DNA of 64,000 bases from QYOJ01 sp964449285 (lineage in GTDB: Bacteria > Bacteroidota > Bacteroidia > Bacteroidales > FEN-979), in assembly GCA_964449285.1 (NCBI GenBank), contig CAYUZX010000012.1, positions 1 through 64,000 on the forward strand. Direction: 5' to 3'. A model generated the notes under the pieces. The model searched no databases. It was not told the origin of the DNA and was given only the letters and a program-made list of their open reading frames with translations. The position numbers and the translations under genes are program-made. Shown one piece after another: positions 43,332-52,206 of the stretch. How positions within the stretch are numbered: position 1 is the stretch's first letter; each line of letters begins with the position of its first letter.

Positions 43332-43898
43332 TCATGACTTCATGACTTTTTCAATCACCTCCGGATAATACCGATACTCCAGCTCCTGTACCTTTTTTGC
43401 CAGCATTTCAGCAGTATCGCCAGGTTCTATGGGACATTTCGCCTGGAAAATGATCTGGCCGTCATCATATTGTTCATTCACGTAATGGATGGAGATCCCT
43501 GATTCCTGATCTCCGGACTGGATCACTGACTCATGAACCCGCATTCCGTACATCCCTTTTCCACCATACTTAGGGAGAAGTGCCGGGTGAATGTTGATGA
43601 TCCGCGAAGGGAAAGCTGTCAACAGGTATTCGGGCATGAGCCAGAGGAACCCTGCGAGGACCAGGAAATCGATGCACTGGACAGAGAGAATATCCATGAG
43701 ATGATGGGAGTGGTGGAGGTCGTGGCGAGTAAAAACGATTGAAGGAACATGCAGATTCCCCGCTCTTTTCAGGACAAAAGCATCGGGATTGTTACAGAGC
43801 AACAGAGTGACCCGGATCTTCGGATGATCCTTAAAATGCTCAATGATCCGCTGGGCGTTGGTTCCGTTACCGGAGGCAAAAATGGCGATACGTTGCAT
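43332..43898 (-). CDS. purN: Phosphoribosylglycinamide formyltransferase
   Basis: 188 aa. Transfers formyl from 10-formyl-THF to GAR in purine synthesis. Motifs: FASGNGTNAQRII for the phosphate loop, FLVLAGFLWLMP, and the catalytic segment RIINIHPALLPKYGGKGMYG (Asn, His) with EQYDDGQIIFQ (Asp). The last codons (VMKS, stop) are formed by a TCATGACT repeat that continues downstream, so the C-terminus may have been replaced by repeat sequence. A TACATTTG -7-like element lies 24 bases upstream. Confidence 0.95.
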   Translation of the reverse strand: MQRIAIFASGNGTNAQRIIEHFKDHPKIRVTLLLCNNPDAFVLKRAGNLHVPSIVFTRHDLHHSHHLMDILSVQCIDFLVLAGFLWLMPEYLLTAFPSRIINIHPALLPKYGGKGMYGMRVHESVIQSGDQESGISIHYVNEQYDDGQIIFQAKCPIEPGDTAEMLAKKVQELEYRYYPEVIEKVMKS

Positions 43899-44032
43899 AC
43901 AGGAGAGCGTTGTTTCAGGTACAAATGTACAAAACGATCCGGATGTTAGCTTTTTATCCTAACTATCGCGTTATTAATATATTGACAGTCAATTCAGTGG
44001 TTTTGGCAAATGTTAAAAATCGTTAAAATCTG

Positions 44033-44063
44033 TTGTGTGGTAACAATATTATTCATTTCTTTG
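44033..44063 (+). promoter_or_regulatory. Promoter of the acpP operon
   Basis: TTG, 20 bases, then TTTCTTTG (six of eight consensus positions), 30 bases before acpP. A good AAGGAGA ribosome site (about 44083-44089) precedes the ATG, which is uncommon in Bacteroidota and fits a highly expressed gene. Confidence 0.55.
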
Positions 44064-44092
44064 CACACCGTTAAACCAATAAAAGGAGAAAT

Positions 44093-44329
44093 ATGTCTGA
44101 CATTGCAGCAAAAGTTAAAGCTATCATCGTTGATAAGCTTGGCGTTGATGAGAGTGAAGTAACGCCTGAAGCGAGCTTCACAAATGATTTAGGTGCTGAC
44201 TCTCTGGATACCGTTGAGCTCATCATGGAGTTCGAAAAGGAATTTGATATTGCAATTCCCGATGATCAGGCTGAAAAGATCAGTACAGTAGGAGAAGCGA
44301 CTGCATACATCGAGAACAATACCAAATAA
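44093..44329 (+). CDS. acpP: Acyl carrier protein
   Basis: 78 aa acidic helical carrier. The 4'-phosphopantetheine attachment site is Ser37 in GADSLDTVELIM. It carries growing acyl chains during fatty-acid synthesis. It leads the acpP-fabF-rnc operon, 13 bases before fabF. Confidence 0.97.
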   Translation: MSDIAAKVKAIIVDKLGVDESEVTPEASFTNDLGADSLDTVELIMEFEKEFDIAIPDDQAEKISTVGEATAYIENNTK

Positions 44330-44342
44330 GGAATATTTACAC

Positions 44343-45599
44343 GTGGATTTAAGACGGGTTGTTGTAACTGGCCTCGGGGCCATTACACCTATTGGTAAGA
44401 ATGTCGAAGACTTCTGGCAAGCTCTTATCGAAGGCGTAAGTGGCGGTGCAGATATTGTTAAGTTCGATGCCTCAAAATTCAAAACAAGATTTGCCTGTGA
44501 AGTAAAAAACTTCAATCCGGAAGACTATTTTGACCGGAAAGAGGCCCGTAAGTACGACCTTTACACGCATTACGGGATTGTCTCCAGCGATGAAGCGGTC
44601 AAGGATGCTGGTATTGACCGGGAGGGAGTTATTGACAAGACCCGCGTTGGTGTCATCTGGGCTTCTGGTATTGGTGGTCTGGATACCCTGATCAACGAGG
44701 TCTCCGGTTTCCTGAAAGGCGATGGAGTTCCGCGGTATAACCCGTTCTTTATTCCTAAGATGATTGCCGACATTACTGCCGGCCACATTTCCATCAGGTA
44801 CGGCTTTATGGGCCCCAACTTTGCTACGGTTTCCGCCTGTGCCTCATCAGCCAATGCCCTCGCCGATGCCTTTATGTACATCCGCATGGGGAAAGCTGAT
44901 CTATTTGTTACCGGCGGATCAGAAGCTGCCATCAACCCTGCAGGGGTCGGCGGTTTTAATGCCATGCATGCCATTTCAACCCGCAATGATGACCCAAAAA
45001 CCGCATCCAGGCCATTTGACAAGGATCGCGATGGTTTTGTCATGGGTGAAGGCGGAGGGGCACTGGTCTTTGAAGAATATGAACATGCCTTGAGAAGAGG
45101 CGCCAGGATCTATGCTGAGGTGGCTGGAGCCGGACTTTCCGGTGACGCACACCACATGACTGCACCTCATCCGGAAGGGTTGGGCGCAATATTGGCCATG
45201 AAAGCGGCAATCGAAGATTCAGGCTTGAAAAAAGAGGATATTGACCATATCAACACGCATGGAACCGCTACGCCGGCCGGTGATATCTCGGAGGCAAGAG
45301 CGATCATATCCTATTTTGGCGATCATGCATACAACATCAACATCAACTCCACCAAATCGATGACCGGCCACCTTCTGGGTGCAGCCGGAGCAGTGGAGGC
45401 AATTGCCAGCGTTCTGGCGGTCAAAAACGATATCGTACCCCCTACGATAAACCATTTCACCGACGATCCTGATATTGACAACAGGCTTAACTTTACCTTC
45501 AACAAAGCTCAGAAGCGAATCGTGAATGTAGCCCTTACCAATACCTTTGGATTTGGAGGCCACAACGCCAGCCTGATCTTTAAGAAGTATCAACCCTAA
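44343..45599 (+). CDS. fabF: Beta-ketoacyl-ACP synthase II
   Basis: 418 aa, GTG start, 13 bases after acpP. Condenses acyl-ACP with malonyl-ACP. The Cys-His-His triad is visible: TVSACASSANAL, THGTATPAGD and STKSMTGHLLGAAG; the C-terminal NTFGFGGHNASL is also standard. Confidence 0.97.
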   Translation: MDLRRVVVTGLGAITPIGKNVEDFWQALIEGVSGGADIVKFDASKFKTRFACEVKNFNPEDYFDRKEARKYDLYTHYGIVSSDEAVKDAGIDREGVIDKTRVGVIWASGIGGLDTLINEVSGFLKGDGVPRYNPFFIPKMIADITAGHISIRYGFMGPNFATVSACASSANALADAFMYIRMGKADLFVTGGSEAAINPAGVGGFNAMHAISTRNDDPKTASRPFDKDRDGFVMGEGGGALVFEEYEHALRRGARIYAEVAGAGLSGDAHHMTAPHPEGLGAILAMKAAIEDSGLKKEDIDHINTHGTATPAGDISEARAIISYFGDHAYNININSTKSMTGHLLGAAGAVEAIASVLAVKNDIVPPTINHFTDDPDIDNRLNFTFNKAQKRIVNVALTNTFGFGGHNASLIFKKYQP

Positions 45600-45616
45600 T
45601 CATTTTCAGGCCAGGA

Positions 45617-46333
45617 TTGTCCAGATTCATTAAATCTTCCGCTGACAGGAAATTATCCGCTTCGATAAAAAATATTCTCGGATTTAAGCCCGGCAATATT
45701 GCTCTGTACAAACTCGCATTCCTTCATCGTTCAGTCGGACAGGATATCATCAGAGGGATTAAAATTAACAATGAACGGCTTGAATTCCTGGGCGACGCTA
45801 TCCTGGATGCCATAATAGCTGACTTCCTCTTTAAGACATTTCCCACCCAGGATGAGGGGTTCCTCACTGAGATGAGATCCAAGATCGTTAGCCGGGTACA
45901 GTTGAACAAACTTGCACAGAAGCTGGGGCTGGACCACCTAATCCAGCTGGATGGAGCTAATGGAGTTTATCGCTCCTACAAGGGAGATGCGTTTGAAGCA
46001 CTCATCGGCGCAATATATTTGGATAAAGGATACATTTTCACCCGGAAGATCCTGCTGGAGCGGATTATAAAGCATTACTTCGACCTTGACGAACTAGTAA
46101 ACCAGGAAATGAATTTCAAAAGCAAAGTCATTGAATGGGCCCAGAAAGAGCGAAAAAACCTTCAGTTCAACGTTGTAAAAGAAGTAGGGTCGGGCAATAA
46201 AAAGCAGTACGTGGTTGAAGTCGTTGTGAATAACACCCCCCTGGCCCGAAGCCAACACTACTCCATCAAAGGAGCTGAACAGCTTGCATCCGAAAAAGCC
46301 TGGGCGCAAATCTCCACCGAACATATTGACTAA
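45617..46333 (+). CDS. rnc: Ribonuclease III
   Basis: 238 aa with a TTG start 17 bases after fabF. The RNase III signature ERLEFLGDAILDAI carries the Mg-binding acidic residues, and GDAFEALIGAIYLDKG completes the site. A double-stranded RNA-binding domain follows (about 165-235, FKSKVIEWAQKE to GAEQLASEKAW). Processes rRNA and structured mRNAs. Confidence 0.96.
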   Translation: MSRFIKSSADRKLSASIKNILGFKPGNIALYKLAFLHRSVGQDIIRGIKINNERLEFLGDAILDAIIADFLFKTFPTQDEGFLTEMRSKIVSRVQLNKLAQKLGLDHLIQLDGANGVYRSYKGDAFEALIGAIYLDKGYIFTRKILLERIIKHYFDLDELVNQEMNFKSKVIEWAQKERKNLQFNVVKEVGSGNKKQYVVEVVVNNTPLARSQHYSIKGAEQLASEKAWAQISTEHID

Positions 46334-46379
46334 GCCTTTATTTTTTCGTACCTTTGTGTAAGGGAATAAAGCAAAAACA

Positions 46380-46856
46380 ATGGCCAAACGAATATTTTTG
46401 GAGGCACGGTCAGGATCCATCTATTACACACTTCTGGGACTCTCTACTCAGTTGAAGGACTATCGTCTCTCATTCCTGCTCAATAAACTGCCCGGTTTCC
46501 GGTTTACCCGTTTTGACGACCTGATGGTTACCATGCCGGATGTTAAGGAACCGGTATCTTTCTCCCTCTATACCTGTTACGATGAAGAGAATTTCAATAG
46601 CTATACCCTGCTGTCGAACCGAAGCAGTGATCATTTTCTGGTTCCTTCCGTCAGGCAAACCGATTATCTAATGATGATTGAAGGACCATTTAAAAAACAG
46701 CAGAAAGATGACCTGCTTAAAGCGCTGCGAACTGTCCCAAATATATTGCTGGCAACAGAGATCAATACATCATCGATTAAACAGTTTGAGAGCCTGATTT
46801 CCGATCTTGAACTGCATCATATGAAAAGTAAAAAAGGAACTATGCAAATTACGTAA
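46380..46856 (+). CDS. IPExxxVDY-family protein
   Basis: 158 aa cytosolic protein typical of Bacteroidota, found after rnc. The family name motif is degenerate here: VPSVRQTDYLMMIEG instead of IPExxxVDY. The characteristic LSTQLKDYRLSFLLNK region is clear. Function is unknown; conserved location next to fatty-acid and rnc genes suggests a housekeeping role. Confidence 0.8.
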   Translation: MAKRIFLEARSGSIYYTLLGLSTQLKDYRLSFLLNKLPGFRFTRFDDLMVTMPDVKEPVSFSLYTCYDEENFNSYTLLSNRSSDHFLVPSVRQTDYLMMIEGPFKKQQKDDLLKALRTVPNILLATEINTSSIKQFESLISDLELHHMKSKKGTMQIT

Positions 46857-46870
46857 AACAGGAGGTACAC

Positions 46871-47224
46871 ATGTTTGAGAATCTGAAAGAGAAACTGGAT
46901 AAAGGGATCGAGTATGCCTTTATGACCAGCGAAAAGATCACCAAAGCGGCCAAAGAGCTTGCAAAAGAGAACAACCTCACCAAAGAGGAAGCAAAAAAAT
47001 TACTGGATTATCTGCAGAAAAAATCAGAAGAGACCAGGGATAATCTGGAAAAAACCATGCAGGATTTCCTCAAAGCAAGCTTGAAAAAGATGGAAATCCC
47101 ATCACGGGAAGATATGAAGAAGCTTGAGGAGAGGATTCGGAAGCTGGAAGGCAAAAAGAAACCGGCTGTCGCAAAAAAGCGCACTACTCCCAAAACAAAG
47201 CCGAAGCCCAAAGCCACGAAGTAG
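46871..47224 (+). CDS. Phasin-like coiled-coil protein
   Basis: 117 aa, almost entirely helical and charged (KEKLDKGIEYAFMTSEK, EEAKKLLDYLQKKSEE), with a heptad C-terminal segment (MKKLEERIRKLEG) and a Lys/Pro/Ala-rich tail. This resembles the phasin/PhaF-like proteins often encoded beside AarF/UbiB kinases. It has a strong AGGAGGT ribosome site 5 bases before the ATG. The AarF gene starts 22 bases after its stop. No polyhydroxyalkanoate genes are in view, so granule binding is not implied. Confidence 0.75.
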   Translation: MFENLKEKLDKGIEYAFMTSEKITKAAKELAKENNLTKEEAKKLLDYLQKKSEETRDNLEKTMQDFLKASLKKMEIPSREDMKKLEERIRKLEGKKKPAVAKKRTTPKTKPKPKATK

Positions 47225-47246
47225 AACGGATTAACATAGGGGGATC

Positions 47247-48899
47247 ATGCTGAATTTGATTAAGATAGGGACTGCTGTCAATGAAATCGGGCGGGCCCGT
47301 GAGATCATCGGGATTATTGTGAAATACGGTTTCAATGACTGGGTCAGCAAGAATGGCCTGGGGAAGTACCTTGTCACTAAAAAGAGGCTGACCCGGATCG
47401 GCAAGTACAACACCTGGGAACGTGTACGAATGGCCCTGGACGAGCTTGGCCCCACATTCATCAAGTTTGGTCAGATCCTGGCTGATCGCCCGGATATCAT
47501 TTCCGAACCGCTCAGGATGGAACTCTCCAGGCTGCAGGATGAAGCAGAACCGATGTCGGATGAAGTTGCTATCAAAGCGATTGAGAAAGAACTGAAAATT
47601 CCGTTGATGCAGGTGTTCAGAGACTTCGATTGCATGAATATCGCTTCAGCCAGCATTGCCCAGGTTTATAGGGCCAGGCTTCAGACAGGTGAGGAGGTGT
47701 GTGTAAAGATTCAACGCCCCGACATCGAACATAAGATTGAATTGGACCTTCACCTGATGGAATATTTCGCTACGCGCATGCAGAAAAACAATCCCGAGAT
47801 GGAGGCAATCGATGTGCTCGGTGTGGTGCGCGAATTTGGAAAGACCATACGAAAAGAGCTTGATTTCAGGCATGAAGCAGCCAATGTGGTTCGGTTTCAG
47901 CACAACTTCGAAGGGGACCCGGATATTTACGTCCCCAAGCTTTATATGGAATATACTACCGGGAAGCTGATTGTTGAGGAGTATATTACCGGGATCAAGA
48001 TTAGCGATACAGATGCATTGATCCAGGCTGGAAACGATCCTGTTGTGGTTGCAAGAAAGGCTGTAAGAACCATCTTTGACATGATCTTCAACCATGGGTT
48101 TTTCCATGCCGACCCTCATCCTGGAAATATCTTCGTATTGGATAACAACGTCCTCACATTTATAGATTTCGGAATGATGGGATCGCTCAGGGAAGAACAG
48201 CTTTTTTTCCTTGGAAAGTATGCCTTGGGATATATCCAACGGGATGCCCATAACATGACGGAAGCTCTCCTCCTGGTCTCCGGGAAGCGCCACTTCAGCC
48301 AGAAACGGGAACTTGAATTCCAGATTGGGGAGATGATGGCCCATTACCGATACCTCCCTATTGAAGAGATGGATTTCGGAAAGGTCCTGCAGGAATCGAT
48401 CGATATTATTGTAAAGTTCGGACTGAAAATTCCTCCCAGCATTTACCTGTTGGTGAAATGCCTGGCTACCATTGAACGCGTGTCGGTAATGCTCTATCCG
48501 GGAATCGATTTTGTGGATGAAATGCAACCTTATGCTCTCGACCTCTTCGCCCGCCAGTTTGATCCCAAAACCATCGCCCGGGAAGTATTCGATTCACTGA
48601 AGGAGTATTACCGTTTGGTCATGGAGCTTCCTTCCGAGCTCAACGAAATCATCAGCAAGATCAAAGAGGGGAGATTTAAAACCCTTATTGAGATTAAAGG
48701 ATTTGAACCATTGGTAGAGGAGATCGAACAAACCAGCAACCGGGTCTCTATCGCAATCGTACTGGCCGCCCTGATTATCGGCGGATCTATCATCTCTCAA
48801 CAGGAAGAGATCCGCTGGATTGGAACCACCATCTTCGTGCTGGCGGGGATTTTCGGGTTCTGGCTGTTGTTTAAATTGTTTCGGAGGGGGAAATACTAG
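47247..48899 (+). CDS. AarF/UbiB (ABC1/ADCK) atypical kinase
   Basis: 550 aa. The KxGQ motif region reads GPTFIKFGQILADRPD, the Ala-rich loop reads ASASIAQVYRARL, the ion-pair Lys is in VCVKIQRP, the catalytic loop is FFHADPHPGNIFV and the metal motif is FIDFGMMG. Two C-terminal helices (about 500-520 and 525-545) anchor it to the membrane. Family members support quinone or other isoprenoid-lipid metabolism. It is last in the acpP-rnc-phasin row. Confidence 0.92.
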   Translation: MLNLIKIGTAVNEIGRAREIIGIIVKYGFNDWVSKNGLGKYLVTKKRLTRIGKYNTWERVRMALDELGPTFIKFGQILADRPDIISEPLRMELSRLQDEAEPMSDEVAIKAIEKELKIPLMQVFRDFDCMNIASASIAQVYRARLQTGEEVCVKIQRPDIEHKIELDLHLMEYFATRMQKNNPEMEAIDVLGVVREFGKTIRKELDFRHEAANVVRFQHNFEGDPDIYVPKLYMEYTTGKLIVEEYITGIKISDTDALIQAGNDPVVVARKAVRTIFDMIFNHGFFHADPHPGNIFVLDNNVLTFIDFGMMGSLREEQLFFLGKYALGYIQRDAHNMTEALLLVSGKRHFSQKRELEFQIGEMMAHYRYLPIEEMDFGKVLQESIDIIVKFGLKIPPSIYLLVKCLATIERVSVMLYPGIDFVDEMQPYALDLFARQFDPKTIAREVFDSLKEYYRLVMELPSELNEIISKIKEGRFKTLIEIKGFEPLVEEIEQTSNRVSIAIVLAALIIGGSIISQQEEIRWIGTTIFVLAGIFGFWLLFKLFRRGKY

Positions 48900-48949
48900 A
48901 TAGTGAGATGGTGAAATAATTAAGTTTGATTCCTCAATTTTCACTATCT
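48898..48949. repeat. Inverted repeat between convergent aarF-like and pheS genes
   Basis: Perfect 9-bp arms AGATAGTGA and TCACTATCT around 34 bases that include GATGGTGAAATAATTAAG, one of the GTGAAAT-type spacer repeats. It may act as a bidirectional stop hairpin although T-runs are short. Confidence 0.5.
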
Positions 48950-48959
48950 AACCATATTA

Positions 48960-49982
48960 TTATATGGCACCAATAAACTGTTTCAGGAACCTCACGTCGT
49001 TCTCAAAGAACAACCGCAGATCCCGGATTTGGTATTTCAACATGGTGATGCGTTCGATGCCCATACCGAAAGCAAAGCCGGTATAGGTTTCGGGATCTAT
49101 GTTGCAGTTGGCAAGGACTTGGGGATCTACCATCCCACAACCCAGGATTTCGACCCATCCGGTATACTTGCAGATGTTACACCCTTTTCCGCCACAGATG
49201 TAACAGGAGATATCCATCTCTCCCGATGGTTCAGTGAAGGGAAAGAATGAAGGCCGGAGCCGGATTTGGGTCTCTTCGCCAAACATCTCCTGTGCAAAAA
49301 AATAGAGTGACTGCTTCAGGTCGGCAAAGGAGACATCTTTGTCAACATAGAGTCCCTCCACCTGATGAAAGATGCAGTGGGCTCTGGCGGAGATCGCTTC
49401 GTTGCGAAACACCCGACCGGGGAATATTTTGCGGATGGGAGGTTGTACTGTCTCCATCATCCGGATTTGTACCGATGACGTATGTGTTCTCAGGAGAATG
49501 TCGGGATTCTGCTGAATGAAGTAAGTGTCCTGCATATCTTTGGCCGGATGTTCTGCAGGGAAGTTGAGAGCCGAGAAGTTGTACCAGTCGTTTTCAATCT
49601 CCGGCCCTTCTGCAACAGAGTAGCCCAATCGGGCGAAAATATCAATGATTTGGTTACTGACGATGGATAAGGGATGCCTGGCACCAAGCCTCACCTGGCC
49701 GGTTGGCCTGGTGAGATCATGGTCGGCGCTGTCATCTTCGCCACCCTCTTCGAAGGAAGTTTTAAGTTCATCCAGCTTTTGGGCGGCACGGATCTTGAGC
49801 TTATTCAGGAGTTGTCCAACAACCCGTTTCTCCTCGTTGGGGACGGCACGAAACTCCTCAAACAGGGCAGAAACGACACCTTTTTTGCTCAGGAATTTGA
49901 GACGAAGTTGTTCCACCTCTTCCCCGCAAGAAGCCGTCAGGGTTTCAATCTCCTGTAGAAGATGTTCTATTTTCTCCTGCAT
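48960..49982 (-). CDS. pheS: Phenylalanyl-tRNA synthetase alpha subunit
   Basis: 340 aa. An N-terminal coiled-coil tRNA-binding arm (1-90) precedes the class II catalytic core: motif 1 around GPEIENDWYNFSALN, motif 2 around FPGRVFRNEAISARAHCIFHQ, motif 3 GFAFGMGIERITML. Charges tRNA-Phe with the beta subunit, which is not in this window. Confidence 0.96.
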   Translation of the reverse strand: MQEKIEHLLQEIETLTASCGEEVEQLRLKFLSKKGVVSALFEEFRAVPNEEKRVVGQLLNKLKIRAAQKLDELKTSFEEGGEDDSADHDLTRPTGQVRLGARHPLSIVSNQIIDIFARLGYSVAEGPEIENDWYNFSALNFPAEHPAKDMQDTYFIQQNPDILLRTHTSSVQIRMMETVQPPIRKIFPGRVFRNEAISARAHCIFHQVEGLYVDKDVSFADLKQSLYFFAQEMFGEETQIRLRPSFFPFTEPSGEMDISCYICGGKGCNICKYTGWVEILGCGMVDPQVLANCNIDPETYTGFAFGMGIERITMLKYQIRDLRLFFENDVRFLKQFIGAI

Positions 49983-49997
49983 ATCTGAGAAAAAGTT

Positions 49998-50669
49998 TTA
50001 ATCGATCAGTTTGACTGTCATTTTGATATCCTGAACCGGACGGTCGCCAGGCCCTTTCTGCACGGCTGAAATTTTATCAATCACATCAAATCCATCTGTA
50101 ATCTCACCGAAAACGGTGTAATTCATATCCAGAAAAGGGGTTCCTCCAAGGGTCTCATAGGCCTTTTTCTGGTCATCGGTATAGGAAATTCCCATCTGTG
50201 TGGCCAGGCCGTTGATTTGAGCTTCTGAGTAGGGTTTCCCCTGGACGATATAGAATTGCGAGCCGGAAGAGGCTTTCTCGGGATTCACCTGGTCGGGCTG
50301 CCTGGCTGCAGCCAGCGCACCTTTCTTGTGGATCAGGTTTTTATTGAATTCGGCAGGGACCGTATATCCCGGGCCGCCGGAACCTAACGCAACACCTGGT
50401 TTTGCATTTCTTGAATTGGGGTCGCCGCCTTGAATCATAAATCCGGAGATCACCCTGTGGAACAGCAGATCGTTGAAATACCCCTCCTTGATCAGTTTGA
50501 CAAAGTTGTCCTTGTGCTCAGGAGTTTCATTATAGAGGTATCCTTTCATATCTCCATAGCTAGTATGTATGACAAACTTGGTCACCTTTTCATTCGTTGT
50601 TTTTTGAGACATAGCTGAAATGTTAAAGATCATAAATCCGATCAGAATAAAAAACCATCCTTTTTTCAT
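49998..50669 (-). CDS. Exported cyclophilin-type peptidyl-prolyl isomerase
   Basis: 223 aa with a signal peptide (MKKGWFFILIGFMIFNI, cleavage near AMSQ), so it acts outside the cytoplasm. The cyclophilin core is clear: LLFHRVISGFMIQGGDP with the catalytic Arg, GSQFYIVQG and FGEITDGFDVIDKI. An insertion around residues 150-180 (NGLATQMGISYTDDQ) lengthens one loop. A TAATTTTG -7-like element lies about 30 bases upstream. pheS follows after 15 bases. Confidence 0.93.
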   Translation of the reverse strand: MKKGWFFILIGFMIFNISAMSQKTTNEKVTKFVIHTSYGDMKGYLYNETPEHKDNFVKLIKEGYFNDLLFHRVISGFMIQGGDPNSRNAKPGVALGSGGPGYTVPAEFNKNLIHKKGALAAARQPDQVNPEKASSGSQFYIVQGKPYSEAQINGLATQMGISYTDDQKKAYETLGGTPFLDMNYTVFGEITDGFDVIDKISAVQKGPGDRPVQDIKMTVKLID

Positions 50670-50729
50670 GGGTTACTGATTTTAAGTTAAAAAACAGCGC
50701 AAAATTATGAAATTTTCGCTGGACAGGGG

Positions 50730-51314
50730 CTAGCCCGGGTGGTTTTTCTTCATTTCACCGAAACATTTTCTGCAAAGAGGCTCATAGGCATCTGTCTCCC
50801 CAAGCCTGATCCGGTCATCTCCCGGCACGATCCGGTGGGAATAGTGAGCCAGGTCGCCGCAATGGATACATATAGCATGCACCTTTGTGACATACTCGGC
50901 AGTAGCCATCAAAGCGGGCATCGGGCCAAAGGGCACGCCAAGGTAATCGAGATCCAGGCCGGCGACAATCACGCGGATCCCCTGGTTGGCCAGTATGTTG
51001 CATACCGAAGAGAGTTCGTCATCGAGGAATTGCGCTTCATCGATGCCAACTACTTCCACATCATTGGTCAGTAACAGGATGCTTGAGGCGGACTCCACTG
51101 GTGTGGAAGGGATCGAATTTTCGTCGTGCGATACGACCTCTTCGGTAGCGTAACGTGTATCCACCTTCGGTTTGAAGATCTCCACCCGCTGCCTGGCGAT
51201 ACGGGCACGTTTCAGCCGACGGATCAGCTCTTCGGTCTTGCCGGAGAACATCGATCCGCAAATCACTTCGATCCAACCAAGGCGGTTGATCTGTCTGTTT
51301 TTTTCAAGCAACAT
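50730..51314 (-). CDS. tdk: Thymidine kinase
   Basis: 194 aa type II thymidine kinase for dTMP salvage. Walker A is GSMFSGKTEELIRR, the Asp of Walker B is in VVGIDEAQFLDD, the lasso region contains ALMATAEYVTK, and the structural zinc is held by CIHCG and CRKCFG. Single gene, minus strand. Confidence 0.95.
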   Translation of the reverse strand: MLLEKNRQINRLGWIEVICGSMFSGKTEELIRRLKRARIARQRVEIFKPKVDTRYATEEVVSHDENSIPSTPVESASSILLLTNDVEVVGIDEAQFLDDELSSVCNILANQGIRVIVAGLDLDYLGVPFGPMPALMATAEYVTKVHAICIHCGDLAHYSHRIVPGDDRIRLGETDAYEPLCRKCFGEMKKNHPG

Positions 51315-51494
51315 AACGCCGAGTCATTTCCAAAGAAGCCAGAATTCCGTTATCTTTACGCCACAAAGGCAAAAGTACTAAATCACCTGAAATATCCATA
51401 CAAACAATGTTCACACAAAACGTGGATGTGAATAATGGATATTCCATGTGACAAGTAAAATCAAAATTATTAACACATGAAATATCTCTGCTGA

Positions 51495-52163
51495 ATGAAC
51501 CGCGAAATCATACAAAATCAATTATCGGAGTTACTGGAGGCGATCCAGGAGCAATACGAAATCGTCCGAAATACTGAAGGCCGCATTCCTCAGATCGAAT
51601 TTGATATCCTCCTGGACAATATCCGTAAGGTCTATGACCAGCTCCACCTCCTTCAAAAAGTAGGGTCGGGGCATGCCCCGTCCCTACCAGAAGCACCACC
51701 TCCCTCTGACTATGCCCCGACCCCACTCGTCCAACCTGTCCAACCCGTCCCACTCCCCCCCCCACCGATTCTTTCGGTTGAGCGCCCGAAATCGGAGCTC
51801 CGGAAAGAGGAGGAGACCGGGAAGAAGGCAGCCAAAGCAGCCGATCTGGATCTCTTTACAGGGGAAGAGCCCACATTCAACATGAAACTCAAGGATGCCC
51901 GGGAGCAAAGTCTTCCCCCGAAGGCTGAACCTGTCGAGCACCTGAAACAGCTGATCAGCATCAACGATAAGTTCATCTTCATCAACGAACTTTTCGACGG
52001 CAACCTGAAGGAGTATAATGAAGCCATTGAAACGCTTAACGGTTTCAAGGTGAAGAATGACTCATTCGAATACCTCGACCTGCTCCGGAAAAAGAACCTC
52101 TGGGAGCTTGAATCCGGAACCCTCATGAAGCTGAAGGAGATTGTGGAGAGGAACTACCCCTAA
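51495..52163 (+). CDS. Unknown protein interrupted by Pro-rich repeat-derived segment
   Basis: 222 aa, no signal peptide. Residues 1-55 are an amphipathic coiled coil (LSELLEAIQEQYEIVRN, DNIRKVYDQLHLLQK), residues ~56-95 are a Pro-rich linker, and residues ~140-222 form a helical domain (LKQLISINDKFIFINELFDG, YNEAIETLNGF). The last domain looks like a conserved Bacteroidota module, but no function is known. The linker starts with a GC-rich palindrome read in frame and continues with CTGTCCAACCCGTCCCACTC-type runs, so it probably derives from intergenic repeat DNA. Confidence 0.7.
   Translation: MNREIIQNQLSELLEAIQEQYEIVRNTEGRIPQIEFDILLDNIRKVYDQLHLLQKVGSGHAPSLPEAPPPSDYAPTPLVQPVQPVPLPPPPILSVERPKSELRKEEETGKKAAKAADLDLFTGEEPTFNMKLKDAREQSLPPKAEPVEHLKQLISINDKFIFINELFDGNLKEYNEAIETLNGFKVKNDSFEYLDLLRKKNLWELESGTLMKLKEIVERNYP
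51660..51687. repeat. 28-bp GC-rich palindrome inside a coding gene
   Basis: Near-perfect palindrome with core CGGGGCATGCCCCG flanked by GTAGGGT and TCCCTAC. It is read in frame (VGSGHAPSLP). A related half-copy (ATGCCCCGACCCCA) follows 25 bases later. Confidence 0.85.
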
Positions 52164-52165
52164 AT

Positions 52166-52206
52166 CCCCGACTTACCCCTAAATCCCCTGAAGGGGACTT
52201 AGGGGC
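52166..52206. terminator. Hairpin between convergent genes, built of the AAATCCCC repeat
   Basis: CCCTAAATCCCC, TGAA, GGGGACTTAGGG forms a stem with one or two mismatches between the converging 222-aa gene and dusB. The sequence shares the AAATCCCCT/AGGGG lexicon with 2835-2859, so a dispersed repeat may have been recruited as transcription stop. No T-run follows. Confidence 0.5.
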
